Source: Pseudoxanthomonas suwonensis
GTDB taxonomy: Bacteria > Pseudomonadota > Gammaproteobacteria > Xanthomonadales > Xanthomonadaceae
Direction: 5' to 3'
Assembly (NCBI RefSeq): GCF_010093235.1
Contig: NZ_PDWP01000031.1
Location: 1-36,522 of the forward strand
DNA length: 36,522 nucleotides
This document shows positions 1 to 9,518 of the stretch, piece by piece. Below the pieces are notes generated by a model. That model was not told the DNA's origin. It did no database searches and was given only the letters and a program-made list of their open reading frames with translations. The first letter of the stretch is position 1. Each line of letters starts with the position of its first letter. Both the position numbers and the translations under genes were made by a program.

Positions 1-28
1 GGGCTGCGGTTCAGGTCCTGGGGGCGGG

Positions 29-58
29 TTGACCCGGACCTGGCCGGGCCACTACAAT
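29..58 (+). promoter_or_regulatory. Probable sigma70 promoter of rplU-rpmA
   Basis: A -35 hexamer TTGACC (29-34) and a -10 hexamer TACAAT (53-58) are separated by 18 bases. They lie about 65 bases upstream of the rplU start, in the correct orientation. Both hexamers are one base from consensus, which stands out in such GC-rich sequence. Confidence 0.65.
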
Positions 59-122
59 TCCGCTTCTGTCCGCCCCGATGCGGGCAGGTTTGACCACAAT
101 AACAACAGAGGAATGCCTGGTC

Positions 123-431
123 ATGTACGCAGTTCTGGTAACCGGCGGTAAGCAGTACCGCGTGGCGCAGGGTGAGAAGCTCCGCGTCGAGAAGCTCGAG
201 GCCGAAGCCGGCTCCGAGATCAAGTTCGACAACATCCTGCTGCTGGGCGACAGCGACGGGATCAAGGTCGGTGACGCCCTCAAGGGCGCGAGCGTGACCG
301 CCAAGGTCGTGGCCCATGGCCGCGCCGACAAGGTCCGCATCATCAAGTTCCGCCGCCGCAAGCACCACATGAAGCGGCAGGGCCACCGCCAGCACTACAC
401 CGAAATCGAAATCACCGGCATCGCCGGCTAA
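123..431 (+). CDS. rplU: 50S ribosomal protein L21
   Basis: This 102-residue protein is the usual L21 length and is full-length. It begins [14 protein letters not shown] and carries the basic C-terminal segment ([23 protein letters not shown]) typical of L21, which binds 23S rRNA and contacts L20 in the large subunit. The ATG at 123 was chosen because it gives the conserved N-terminus; the open frame extends upstream to 78 but those residues do not look like L21. A purine-rich GAGG lies 11 bases upstream. rpmA follows 19 bases downstream, and the L21-L27-ObgE order is the classical bacterial arrangement. A near-consensus promoter sits at 29-58. Confidence 0.97.
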   Translation: MYAVLVTGGKQYRVAQGEKLRVEKLEAEAGSEIKFDNILLLGDSDGIKVGDALKGASVTAKVVAHGRADKVRIIKFRRRKHHMKRQGHRQHYTEIEITGIAG

Positions 432-450
432 TCAGTAAGGAGAATCCGTC

Positions 451-711
451 ATGGCACACAAAAAGGGCGTAGGCTCCTCGCGCAACGGCCGCGATTCCAA
501 CCCGAAGTACCTGGGCGTGAAGATCTTCGGCGGCCAGGCCGTCGAGGCCGGCAACATCATCGTCCGCCAGCGTGGCACCCAGTTCCATCCGGGCGCCGGC
601 GTCGGCCTGGGCCGCGACCACACCCTGTTCGCGCTGGTCGACGGCAAGGTCGAGTTCTCGACCAAGGGTCCGGCCAAGCGCCGCACCGTCAGCGTCGTCG
701 CTGAAGCCTGA
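451..711 (+). CDS. rpmA: 50S ribosomal protein L27
   Basis: This 86-residue protein is normal L27 size. It begins [17 protein letters not shown]; the flexible N-terminus of L27 reaches toward the peptidyl-transferase centre. The central [17 protein letters not shown] and [16 protein letters not shown] segments are highly conserved in the family. The N-terminus needs no proteolytic trimming, unlike the Firmicutes form. An AAGGAGA Shine-Dalgarno sequence lies just upstream. The gene is co-directional with rplU (19-base gap) and is followed by a strong hairpin terminator at 750-770, so rplU-rpmA can form a two-gene transcript. Confidence 0.97.
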   Translation: MAHKKGVGSSRNGRDSNPKYLGVKIFGGQAVEAGNIIVRQRGTQFHPGAGVGLGRDHTLFALVDGKVEFSTKGPAKRRTVSVVAEA

Positions 712-749
712 TTGCTGGCCGCGCCTGGCGCGGCCGGATCGCACGGCAG

Positions 750-770
750 GCCCCGCTTAGGCGGGGCTTT
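750..770 (+). terminator. Rho-independent terminator after rpmA
   Basis: A perfect 7-bp stem, GCCCCGC (750-756) pairing with GCGGGGC (761-767), has a 4-base TTAG loop and is followed by TTT and a further T-rich stretch. It sits 38 bases after the rpmA stop. Confidence 0.8.
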
Positions 771-822
771 CCGTTTCTGGGGTACCCGAACCGTCCGGCC
801 ACCCGCGCGGCGGGCCGGCTAG

Positions 823-1929
<1,107 letters not shown>

Positions 1930-1948
1930 GTCTGGATTTCGCGCAACG

Positions 1949-1975
1949 AAAAACCCGGCCGAAGCCGGGTTTTTC
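1949..1975. terminator. Bidirectional terminator between obgE and rpsT
   Basis: A stem AAAAACCCGGC (1949-1959) pairs perfectly with GCCGGGTTTTT (1964-1974) around a 4-base loop. The A-tract and T-tract flanking the GC core let it work in both directions, and it lies between the convergent obgE and rpsT genes. Confidence 0.85.
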
Positions 1976-2035
1976 GTATGCCTGGCTGGCGCGGAAGGGC
2001 CGGCGCGCGCTGCGCGGCCCGCCCTCCGCCAGGGA

Positions 2036-2308
2036 TCAGGCGGCGGCCTTGATGGCCTTGATGCGCGCGGTCAGGCGGCTCTTGTGACGGGCAGCCTTGT
2101 TCTTGTGGATCAGGCCGCGGGCGCTGAAGCGGTCCAGCAGCGGCTGGGCGATGGCGAAGGCGGCCTCGGCGCCGGCGGCGTCGTTGGCGTCCAGGGCCTT
2201 GAGGACCTTCTTGACGGCGGTGCGGAGCTGCGAGCGCTGGGCGGTGTTGCGCGCGTTGCGCACGACCGTCTGCTTGGCGCGCTTCTTGGCGGACTTGATG
2301 TTGGCCAC
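2036..2308 (-). CDS. rpsT: 30S ribosomal protein S20
   Basis: This 90-residue, very basic protein begins [13 protein letters not shown] and continues with the alanine- and lysine-rich helices of S20, a primary 16S rRNA binding protein of the small subunit. Length and N-terminus match the family. The start codon is GTG, which is common for rpsT and is linked in E. coli to weak initiation and autoregulation. An AGGA lies about 10 bases upstream of the start. The gene is convergent with obgE, sharing a bidirectional terminator, and divergent from murJ. A clear promoter lies at 2369-2397. Confidence 0.97.
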   Translation of the reverse strand: MANIKSAKKRAKQTVVRNARNTAQRSQLRTAVKKVLKALDANDAAGAEAAFAIAQPLLDRFSARGLIHKNKAARHKSRLTARIKAIKAAA

Positions 2309-2368
2309 GGCGGTGGATTCCTGAAAAACGGGTACGAAAACGGTATGGTGGAGTACAGCGAACGCGAA

Positions 2369-2397
2369 ATTATGGTTTATTCAAGGGCTTGGGTCAA
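2369..2397 (-). promoter_or_regulatory. Sigma70-type promoter of rpsT
   Basis: On the minus strand, TTGACC (2397-2392) and CATAAT (2374-2369) are 17 bases apart, about 60 bases upstream of the rpsT GTG start. Spacing and hexamers are close to consensus, and the region is locally AT-rich. Confidence 0.7.
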
Positions 2398-2439
2398 CCG
2401 TTGTGGTCGGCCCGCCGTAGACGGCCCGGAGGCCGGTCG

Positions 2440-4056
2440 ATGAGCGGCTCCCGCCTGTTGCGTTCCGCGTCACTGTTCAGCTCCCTGACCTTCGTCTCCC
2501 GGGTATCGGGCCTGGTCCGCGACCAGGTCTACGCCATCGTCTTCGGCGCCAGTCCGGCGATGGACGCCTTCATCGCCGCGTTCCGCATCCCCAATTTCAT
2601 GCGACGGCTCTCGGCCGAGGGCTCGTTCTCGATGGCCTTCGTGCCGGTGCTGGCCGAGTACAAGGAGAAGTACGGCGCCGACGCGGTCCGTGCCCTGGTC
2701 GACCGCGTGACCGGTGCCCTGCTGGCCGCCCTGCTGGTGCTGGTGGCCGCGGTCCTGCTGTTCGCGCCCTGGGTGGGGCGGCTGCTGGTCCCGGGATTCG
2801 TCGAGGAGCCGGAGACCTACGCGCTGTTCGTGGAGATGCTGCGCATCACCTTCCCGTACGCGCTGTTCATCTCCCTGGCCTCGCTGGCCGGCGGCATCCT
2901 CAATACCTGGCAGCGCTTCGCGGTGCCCGCGGTCTCGCCAGTGCTGCTGAACCTGGCCCTGATCGCCGCGGCCGTGGTCGGCGGGCACTGGCTGGGCGGT
3001 TCGGTGAAGGTGCTGGCCTGGGGCGTGCTGGGCGCCGGCGTCCTGCAGCTGGCCTTCCACCTGCCGGCGCTGGCGAAGCTGGGCCTGCTGCCGCGCCCGC
3101 GCCTGGACCTGGCCCACGCCGGCGTACGCCGGATCATGACCCTGATGGTGCCGACCCTGTTCGGCTCCTCCGTGGTCCAGTTCAACCTGCTGATCAACAC
3201 CCAGCTGGCCTCGCTGCTGGTCGGGGGCAGCATGACCTGGCTTTACTACAGCGACCGCCTGCTGGAGTTTCCGCTGGGCATGTTCGGCGTGGCGATCGGC
3301 ACGGTGATCCTGCCGCACCTGTCCTCGCGCCACGCCAGCGCCGACCCGGACGGCTTCTCGCGCGGCCTGGACTGGGGTTTCCGCCTGAGCGTGCTGATCG
3401 GCGTGCCGGCCACCCTGGGCCTGGTGCTGTGCGCCCAGCCGCTGGTGGCTACCCTGTTCCAGTACGGCCAGTTTGACGAGGTCGACGCGCGCATGAGCGC
3501 GCTGAGCCTGGTCACCCAGTCCCTGGCGGTGCCGGCGTTCCTGCTGGTGAAAGTGCTGGCCCCGGCCTTCTATTCGCGCCAGGACACCCGCTCCCCGGTG
3601 CGCGCGGCGGTGTTCGCGGTGCTGGTCAATGTCGCCAGCACCCTGCTGTTCTTCGGTGTCCTGCTGTATGCCACCGATACCGGCCGCCAGGCCCTGGCGG
3701 CGGCCGGCGGCAATCCGGTCGCGGCCCTGGGGCAGATCCGGGGCGCCCACGCCCTGCTGGCGCTGGCGGTGGCGGTGGCCGGCTGGACCAATGCCTTGCA
3801 GCTGGCGTGGATGCTGCGCAGGGCCGGGGTCTACCGCCGCCAGCCGGGCTGGGGCCGCCTGCTGTTGCAGGTGGGAGCCGGCTCGCTGGCGCTGGTCGTG
3901 GTGGCGGGCGGGTTGGCCTGGCTGTGGCCGGACTGGTCGGCCTGGGCCTGGTGGGAGCGGGCCTGGCGCCTGGCGCTGATGGTCGGCGCCGGCGCGGCGT
4001 CCTACGGCGCGGCGCTGGTCGCCCTGGGGCTGCGTCCGCGCGACCTGCGCGGGTAG
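2440..4056 (+). CDS. murJ: Lipid II flippase MurJ (MviN)
   Basis: This 538-residue polytopic inner-membrane protein belongs to the MurJ/MviN family of the MOP superfamily, which moves lipid II across the inner membrane for peptidoglycan synthesis. About 14 hydrophobic segments are visible along the chain. Family signatures near the N-terminus include SRVSGLVRDQ, AFRIPNFMRRLSAEGSFSMAFVPV and the later LPHLSSRHAS. Start at 2440 (MSGSRLLRSAS) was chosen because a GGAGG lies 8 bases upstream and because the family begins close to this point; the frame is open back to 2389. The gene is divergent from rpsT and leads the murJ-ribF-ileS-lspA-ispH series. Confidence 0.95.
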   Translation: MSGSRLLRSASLFSSLTFVSRVSGLVRDQVYAIVFGASPAMDAFIAAFRIPNFMRRLSAEGSFSMAFVPVLAEYKEKYGADAVRALVDRVTGALLAALLVLVAAVLLFAPWVGRLLVPGFVEEPETYALFVEMLRITFPYALFISLASLAGGILNTWQRFAVPAVSPVLLNLALIAAAVVGGHWLGGSVKVLAWGVLGAGVLQLAFHLPALAKLGLLPRPRLDLAHAGVRRIMTLMVPTLFGSSVVQFNLLINTQLASLLVGGSMTWLYYSDRLLEFPLGMFGVAIGTVILPHLSSRHASADPDGFSRGLDWGFRLSVLIGVPATLGLVLCAQPLVATLFQYGQFDEVDARMSALSLVTQSLAVPAFLLVKVLAPAFYSRQDTRSPVRAAVFAVLVNVASTLLFFGVLLYATDTGRQALAAAGGNPVAALGQIRGAHALLALAVAVAGWTNALQLAWMLRRAGVYRRQPGWGRLLLQVGAGSLALVVVAGGLAWLWPDWSAWAWWERAWRLALMVGAGAASYGAALVALGLRPRDLRG

Positions 4057-4095
4057 GGCGGGGCGATATGCGGGGCTTTGGCTGGCGTCGGCCGC

Positions 4096-4101
4096 TATAC
4101 T
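4096..4101 (+). promoter_or_regulatory. Possible -10 element upstream of ribF
   Basis: TATACT (4096-4101) lies in the 109-base gap between murJ and ribF. No convincing -35 was seen. Between it and ribF is a hairpin with 7-bp arms, CGGCGCC (4121-4127) and GGCGCCG (4132-4138), in the presumed leader. I do not see the conserved elements of an FMN riboswitch. Confidence 0.35.
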
Positions 4102-4165
4102 TGCAGGCTCGGCCCCGGGCCGGCGCCTGCTGGCGCCGCGGGGCGTCCCAGGTCATTCCAAGCAG

Positions 4166-5116
4166 ATGAGCAGGCTGTTCCGTGACGTCGATGGCGGGTC
4201 GCTGGGCCCGCGCGGCAGCGTGGTCTGCATCGGCGCCTTCGACGGCCTCCACCTCGGCCACCGGGCGCTGGTGCGGCATGCCGTCGCGCGCGCCCATGCG
4301 CTGGACGCGGCCGCGGTCGCGCTTAGCTTCGAACCGCTGCCGCGCGAGTTCTTCGCCCGCGCCAACCCGCCGCCGCGGTTGACCCTGCCGCGCGACCGCA
4401 TCCGCATGCTGCTCGGCCACGGCCTGGACCACCTGGGCCTGCTGCGCTTCAACGCCGAGCTGGCGGCGATGCCGGCCGAGGACTTCGTGCGCCGCGTGCT
4501 GGCCGGCCGGCTGGGCGCGCGCGAGGTCTGGATCGGCCCGGACTTCCGCTTCGGCCACCGCCGCGGCGGCGACCTGGCCCTGCTGCAGGCGATGGGCGCC
4601 GAACTGGGCTTCCAGGCCGCCGCCATCGATCCGGTCCACGTGCATGGCGAGCGCGTCTCCAGCACCCGCATCCGCGAGGCCCTGGTCGCCGGCGACTTCG
4701 GCCGCGTCGGCTCGCTGCTGGGGCGGCCGTACGCGATCGGCGGGCGCGTGGGGCGCGGCCGCCGGCTGGGCCGCGCCCTGGGCTTCCCGACCGCGAACCT
4801 GCGGTTCCCGAAGGCGCCGGCGCTGTCCGGCATCTACGCGACCTGGGTGCACGGCGTGGCCGCGCAGCCGTGGCCGTCGGTGTCCAGCTTCGGCACCCGG
4901 CCTACGGTCGAGGGCGTGGAACCACTGCTGGAAGCACACCTGTTCGACTTCGCCGGCGACCTCTATGGCCGCCACATCGAGGTCGAATTCGTCGCCAAGC
5001 TGCGCGACGAGGAGAAATTCCCCGACCTGCCGGCCCTGACCGCGCAGATGCAGCGCGACGCCGAGCAGGCGCGCGCCATCCTTTCCGAATCCGAACGACT
5101 GCGAGCCACGGCGTGA
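4166..5116 (+). CDS. ribF: Bifunctional riboflavin kinase/FAD synthetase
   Basis: This 316-residue protein makes FMN from riboflavin and then FAD from FMN. The N-terminal adenylyltransferase domain has the nucleotidyl-transferase motif [15 protein letters not shown] (about residues 20-35) and the later [14 protein letters not shown]. The C-terminal flavokinase domain has [17 protein letters not shown], the metal-binding [13 protein letters not shown] and [10 protein letters not shown]. Length fits the family. It is the second gene of the murJ-ribF-ileS run. Its stop codon overlaps the ileS start (GTGA at 5113-5116), which implies translational coupling. Confidence 0.96.
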   Translation: MSRLFRDVDGGSLGPRGSVVCIGAFDGLHLGHRALVRHAVARAHALDAAAVALSFEPLPREFFARANPPPRLTLPRDRIRMLLGHGLDHLGLLRFNAELAAMPAEDFVRRVLAGRLGAREVWIGPDFRFGHRRGGDLALLQAMGAELGFQAAAIDPVHVHGERVSSTRIREALVAGDFGRVGSLLGRPYAIGGRVGRGRRLGRALGFPTANLRFPKAPALSGIYATWVHGVAAQPWPSVSSFGTRPTVEGVEPLLEAHLFDFAGDLYGRHIEVEFVAKLRDEEKFPDLPALTAQMQRDAEQARAILSESERLRATA

Positions 5117-7959
5117 GCCAGGACTACAAAGCTACCCTCCACCTGCCCGCCACCGACTTCCCCATGCGTGGCGACCTGCCGCGCCGCGAGCCCGACATCC
5201 TCGCGCGCTGGGAATCCGAAGGCCTCTACGAGAAGCTGCGCGCGCACGCCAAGGGCCGCCCGCTGTTCGTGCTGCACGACGGCCCGCCGTACGCCAACGG
5301 TGCGATCCACCTCGGCCACGCGGTCAACAAGATCCTCAAGGACATCATCGTCAAGTCGCGCCACCTGGCCGGCTTCGACGCGCCGTACATCCCGGGCTGG
5401 GACTGCCACGGCCTGCCGATCGAGATCGCGATCGAGAAGAAGTACGGCAAGGTCGGCGTCAAGCTGGACGCGACCGAGTTCCGGCAGAAGTGCCGCGAAT
5501 ACGCGCAGTCGCAGATCGAGATCCAGCGCAAGGACTTCAAGCGCCTGGGCGTGATCGGCGACTGGGACAACCCGTACCAGAGCCTGGACTTCCGCTTCGA
5601 GGCCAACGAGATCCGCGCCCTGGCCAAGGTCGTCGACAACGGCCACCTGACCCGCGGCGTGAAGCCGGTGCACTGGTGCTTCGACTGCGGCTCGGCACTG
5701 GCCGAGGCGGAGATCGAGTACCAGGACAAGGTCTCCCCGGCGATCGACGTGGCCTACCTGGCCCGCGATCCGCAGGCGGTGGCGCGCGCCTTCGGCGTCG
5801 AACTGCCGGAAGGCGTGGACGTGGCGGTGCCGATCTGGACCACCACGCCATGGACCCTGCCGGCCTCGCTGGCGGTTTCGCTGGGCCCGGACCTGGAATA
5901 CGCCCTGGTCGAAGGGCCGGAACAGGGGGGGCGCCGCCGCTGGCTGGTGCTGGCCGACGCGCTGGCCGAGCGCGCGCTGCAGCGCTACGGCGTGGCCGGC
6001 GTGACCGTGCACGGCCGTGCGGCCGGCGCGGCGCTGGAGCACCAGCTGCTGGCGCACCCGTTCTATGCCGGGCGCGACATCCCGGTGATCCTCGGCGGCC
6101 ACGTGTCGGCCGAGGACGGTACCGGCGCGGTCCACACCGCGCCCGGCCACGGCCAGGACGACTACGTGGTTGGCAAGGCCTACGGCCTGATCGAGAAGTA
6201 CACCGCGGCCCAGCTCAATCCGGTCGACGGCCGCGGCGTGTACCTGCCGTCCACCCCGGCGGCCAACGGCGTGGAGCTGGCCGGCCAGCACATCTGGAAG
6301 GCCAACGACGTCATCGTCGAGGTGCTGCGCGAGGCCGGCGTGCTGCTGGCCGCGAGCAAGCTCGAGCACAGCTATCCGCACTGCTGGCGCCACAAGACGC
6401 CGATCGCGTTCCGCGCCACCCCGCAGTGGTTCATCTCGATGGAGCAGGCCAACCTGCGCGCCGATGCGCTGGCCGCCATCGACACGGTCAGGTGGTACCC
6501 GGAATGGGGCAAGGCCCGCATCGCCGGCATGGTCGAGGGCCGCCCGGACTGGACGATCTCGCGCCAGCGCACCTGGGGCGTGCCGATCGCGCTGTTCGTG
6601 CACCGCGAGACCGGCGAGCCGCATCCGCGCAGCAGCGAGCTGATGCGCCAGGTGGCCGACCGGGTGGAGCAGGGCGGCATCGACGTGTGGTACTCGCTGG
6701 ATGCCGCCGAGCTGCTGGGCGAGGAGGCCGGCGACTACGAGAAGATCACCGACATCCTCGACGTCTGGTTCGACTCCGGCGTGACCCACGAGACGGTGCT
6801 GCTGGAGCGCGGCCTGGGCAAGCCGGCCGACCTGTACCTTGAAGGTTCGGACCAGCACCGCGGCTGGTTCCAGTCCTCGCTGCTGACGGGCGTGGCGATC
6901 GACAAGGCCGCGCCGTACAAGCAGTGCCTCACCCACGGGTTCACCGTGGACGAGCACGGCCGCAAGATGTCCAAGTCGCTGGGCAACGGCATCGAGCCGC
7001 AGGACATCATGAAGACCCTGGGCGCGGACATCCTGCGCCTGTGGATCGCCTCGGCCGACTACTCCAACGAGATGTCGCTGTCGCAGGAGATCCTCAAGCG
7101 CAACGCCGACGCCTACCGCCGCATCCGCAACACCGCGCGCTTCCTGCTGGCCAACCTGCACGGCTTCGAGCCGGCGCGCGACCTGCGTCCGCTGGAGGAC
7201 ATGGTCGCGCTGGACCGCTGGATCGTGCATCGCGCCTGGGAAGTGCAGGAGAAGATCAAGGCCGCCTACGAACGCTACGACTTCGCCGGCATCGTGCAGG
7301 CGCTGCTGAACTTCTGCTCGGTTGACCTGGGCTCGCTGTACCTGGACGTGACCAAGGACCGCCTGTACACCATGGGCGAGGACTCGCGCGGCCGCCGCAG
7401 CGCGCAGAGCGCGATGTACCGCATCGCCGAGGCCTTCGTGCGCTGGATCGCGCCGGTGCTGAGCTTCACCGCCGACGAGCTGTGGGGCTACCTGCCCAAG
7501 GACACCGGCGACGGCCAGCGCGAGGAGAACGTGCTGTTCGCCACCTGGTACGAGGGCCTGGCCCCGCTGCCGGCGGATGCCGAGCTGGGCGCGGCCGATT
7601 TCGAGCGCCTGCTGGCCCTGCGCGAGCAGGTGGCCAAGGTGCTGGAGCCGATGCGCGCCAACGGCCAGATCGGCGCCGCGCTGGAAGCCGAGATCACCGT
7701 GACCGCCGGCGCCGAGACCGCGGCCCACCTGCAGCCGCTGGCGGAGGAGCTGCGCTTCCTGTTCATCAGCGGCGACGTCACCGTGGTGCCGGCGCAGACC
7801 GACGACATCTTCGTGACCGCCCAGCCCACCACCAAGCCCAAGTGCGTGCGCTGCTGGCACTACCGCGCCGACGTCGGCACCCATCCGGAGCATCCGGAGG
7901 CCGGCGGCCGCTGCGTGTCCAACATCGAAGGCCCGGGCGAAGCGCGGAGGTGGTTCTGA
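5113..7959 (+). CDS. ileS: Isoleucyl-tRNA synthetase
   Basis: This 948-residue class Ia synthetase charges tRNA-Ile with isoleucine. It has the HIGH-type motif in [15 protein letters not shown] (about residue 60), the CP1 editing domain with the [12 protein letters not shown] segment, the KMSKS motif in [11 protein letters not shown] (about residue 620) and a C-terminal zinc site beginning CVRCWHY. The length is close to the E. coli enzyme. I chose the GTG at 5113 because it overlaps the ribF stop and gives the expected N-terminus [19 protein letters not shown]; the frame is open much further upstream but there it antisenses the logic of ribF. The next gene, lspA, overlaps its stop, as in most gammaproteobacteria. 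Confidence 0.97.
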   Translation: MSQDYKATLHLPATDFPMRGDLPRREPDILARWESEGLYEKLRAHAKGRPLFVLHDGPPYANGAIHLGHAVNKILKDIIVKSRHLAGFDAPYIPGWDCHGLPIEIAIEKKYGKVGVKLDATEFRQKCREYAQSQIEIQRKDFKRLGVIGDWDNPYQSLDFRFEANEIRALAKVVDNGHLTRGVKPVHWCFDCGSALAEAEIEYQDKVSPAIDVAYLARDPQAVARAFGVELPEGVDVAVPIWTTTPWTLPASLAVSLGPDLEYALVEGPEQGGRRRWLVLADALAERALQRYGVAGVTVHGRAAGAALEHQLLAHPFYAGRDIPVILGGHVSAEDGTGAVHTAPGHGQDDYVVGKAYGLIEKYTAAQLNPVDGRGVYLPSTPAANGVELAGQHIWKANDVIVEVLREAGVLLAASKLEHSYPHCWRHKTPIAFRATPQWFISMEQANLRADALAAIDTVRWYPEWGKARIAGMVEGRPDWTISRQRTWGVPIALFVHRETGEPHPRSSELMRQVADRVEQGGIDVWYSLDAAELLGEEAGDYEKITDILDVWFDSGVTHETVLLERGLGKPADLYLEGSDQHRGWFQSSLLTGVAIDKAAPYKQCLTHGFTVDEHGRKMSKSLGNGIEPQDIMKTLGADILRLWIASADYSNEMSLSQEILKRNADAYRRIRNTARFLLANLHGFEPARDLRPLEDMVALDRWIVHRAWEVQEKIKAAYERYDFAGIVQALLNFCSVDLGSLYLDVTKDRLYTMGEDSRGRRSAQSAMYRIAEAFVRWIAPVLSFTADELWGYLPKDTGDGQREENVLFATWYEGLAPLPADAELGAADFERLLALREQVAKVLEPMRANGQIGAALEAEITVTAGAETAAHLQPLAEELRFLFISGDVTVVPAQTDDIFVTAQPTTKPKCVRCWHYRADVGTHPEHPEAGGRCVSNIEGPGEARRWF

Positions 7960-8462
7960 GCACGCGTCCCGTTCCGCGCCCGAACGCGCTGCCGTGGCTG
8001 CTGCTGTCGGCGGCGGTCATCGTGCTGGACCAGTGGAGCAAGGCCTGGGTGCTGTCCAGCCTGCCCGAGTTCGTTCCGGTGCCGGTGATCGAGGGCTTCT
8101 GGAACTGGTACCGCACCTACAACACCGGCGCGGCATTCAGCTTCCTCGCCAATGCCGGCGGCTGGCAGATCGTGTTCTTCAGCGCGCTGGCCTTCGCCAT
8201 CAGCGGGCTGATGGGCTGGTGGCTGTGGCGCACGCCGCGCGGCGACTGGCGCCAGGCCCTGCCGTACGCGCTGGTGATCGGCGGCGCGCTGGGCAACGTG
8301 ATCGACCGCCTGGTCCACGGCCACGTGGTCGACTTCATCCAGTGGCACTGGCGCGACTACTACTGGCCGGCGTTCAACATCGCCGACTGCGCGGTGGTCG
8401 GCGGCGCGATCGGCATCGGCCTGTTCGGGCTGGTCGGTGCGCGGCCGCGCAAGGCTTCCTGA
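7956..8462 (+). CDS. lspA: Lipoprotein signal peptidase (signal peptidase II)
   Basis: This protein of about 168 residues is the inner-membrane aspartyl protease that cleaves prolipoprotein signal peptides after lipidation. Four hydrophobic segments are visible. The catalytic aspartates lie in [14 protein letters not shown] and in FNIADCAVV, and the N-terminal VLDQWSK motif is present. The start is uncertain. No ATG is available before the first membrane segment. CTG at 7956 overlaps the ileS stop (CTGA), has an excellent GGAGGT 5 bases upstream and gives the family-like N-terminus [16 protein letters not shown] at 7950 is the alternative, but it lies inside that ribosome binding site. Context (ileS-lspA-ispH) is classical. 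Confidence 0.93.
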   Translation: MSTRPVPRPNALPWLLLSAAVIVLDQWSKAWVLSSLPEFVPVPVIEGFWNWYRTYNTGAAFSFLANAGGWQIVFFSALAFAISGLMGWWLWRTPRGDWRQALPYALVIGGALGNVIDRLVHGHVVDFIQWHWRDYYWPAFNIADCAVVGGAIGIGLFGLVGARPRKAS

Positions 8463-8516
8463 ACCCCGCGGGCCGGCCTGGCGGCCGCCCCGCGCCGAAT
8501 GTCGGATAATCGCGCC

Positions 8517-9467
8517 ATGGATGTCATCCTCGCCAACCCCCGCGGCTTCTGCGCCGGCGTCGACCGCGCGATCGAGATCGTCAAGCGCGCGATCGAGACC
8601 CTGGGCGCGCCGATCTACGTGCGCCACGAGGTCGTGCACAACCGCTTCGTGGTCGACGACCTGCGCGCCCGCGGCGCGATCTTCGTCGAGGAGCTGGACG
8701 AGGTTCCCGACGGCAACACGGTGATCTTCAGCGCCCACGGCGTGTCCAAGGACGTGCGCAACGAGGCCGCGCGCCGCGGGCTGAAGGTGTTCGACGCCAC
8801 CTGCCCGCTGGTGACCAAGGTGCACCTGGAAGTGGCCCGCCACTGCCGCGCCGGCCGCGACGTGGTCCTGATCGGCCATGCCGGCCACCCGGAGGTCGAG
8901 GGCACGATGGGGCAGTGGGAAGCCCAGTCCGGCGGCGGCAGCATCTACCTGGTCGAAGGCGTGGCCGACGTGGCGACCCTGCAGGTGCGCCAGCCCGACA
9001 ACCTGTTCTACACCACCCAGACCACGCTCTCGGTGGACGACACCCGCGGCATCATCGAGGCGCTGCAGCAGCGGTTCCCGGCGATCCAGGGCCCGAAGAA
9101 CGACGACATCTGCTACGCCACCCAGAACCGGCAGGACGCCGTGCGCGAGCTGGCCCAGCGCTGCGACCTGGTGCTGGTGGTCGGCTCGCCGAACAGCTCC
9201 AACTCCAACCGCCTGGCCGAGCTGGCCCGGCGCGAGGGCGTGGAGTCGTACCTGATCGACGGCGCCCACGAGATCGACCCGGCCTGGATTGCGGGCAAGC
9301 AGCGCATCGGCCTCACCGCCGGTGCGTCGGCGCCGCAGGTGCTGGTGGACGGCGTGATCGCGCGCCTGCGCGAGCTCGGCGCCAGCGGCGTGTCCGAGCT
9401 GGACGGCGAGCCGGAGAACATGGTCTTCGCCCTGCCCAAGGAACTGCGCCTGCGCCTGGTCGACTGA
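8517..9467 (+). CDS. ispH: 4-hydroxy-3-methylbut-2-enyl diphosphate reductase (IspH/LytB)
   Basis: This 316-residue iron-sulfur enzyme performs the last step of the MEP isoprenoid pathway, making IPP and DMAPP. The three cluster-binding cysteines are visible in [13 protein letters not shown] (near residue 12), in [11 protein letters not shown] and in [14 protein letters not shown]. The conserved [17 protein letters not shown] and [13 protein letters not shown] segments are also present. Start at 8517 ([14 protein letters not shown]) follows the family; an in-frame ATG at 8499 would add six residues. A GATAAT (8505-8510) just ahead of the start resembles a -10, but no -35 was identified. Length is normal. 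Confidence 0.96.
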   Translation: MDVILANPRGFCAGVDRAIEIVKRAIETLGAPIYVRHEVVHNRFVVDDLRARGAIFVEELDEVPDGNTVIFSAHGVSKDVRNEAARRGLKVFDATCPLVTKVHLEVARHCRAGRDVVLIGHAGHPEVEGTMGQWEAQSGGGSIYLVEGVADVATLQVRQPDNLFYTTQTTLSVDDTRGIIEALQQRFPAIQGPKNDDICYATQNRQDAVRELAQRCDLVLVVGSPNSSNSNRLAELARREGVESYLIDGAHEIDPAWIAGKQRIGLTAGASAPQVLVDGVIARLRELGASGVSELDGEPENMVFALPKELRLRLVD

Positions 9468-9484
9468 CTGGCGCGATGGCACCG

Positions 9485-9505
9485 GGCCGCGGCCACGCCG
9501 CGGCC
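9485..9505. terminator. GC-rich hairpin between convergent ispH and MscS-family gene
   Basis: A perfect 9-bp stem GGCCGCGGC (9485-9493) and GCCGCGGCC (9497-9505) has a 3-base loop. It fills the 51-base gap between two convergent genes. No T-tract follows on either strand, so its role as an intrinsic terminator is inferred from position only. Confidence 0.4.
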
Positions 9506-9518
9506 ACGACACCCGGCT

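Noticed and set aside
4057..4165. An FMN riboswitch ahead of ribF
   Set aside because: The gap is short and shows only simple GC hairpins, without the conserved multi-helix RFN core.
4963..7893. A 976-codon open frame antisense to ileS
   Set aside because: It has no recognisable motifs and is rich in H, R, A and Q; it is the usual high-GC shadow of a real gene.
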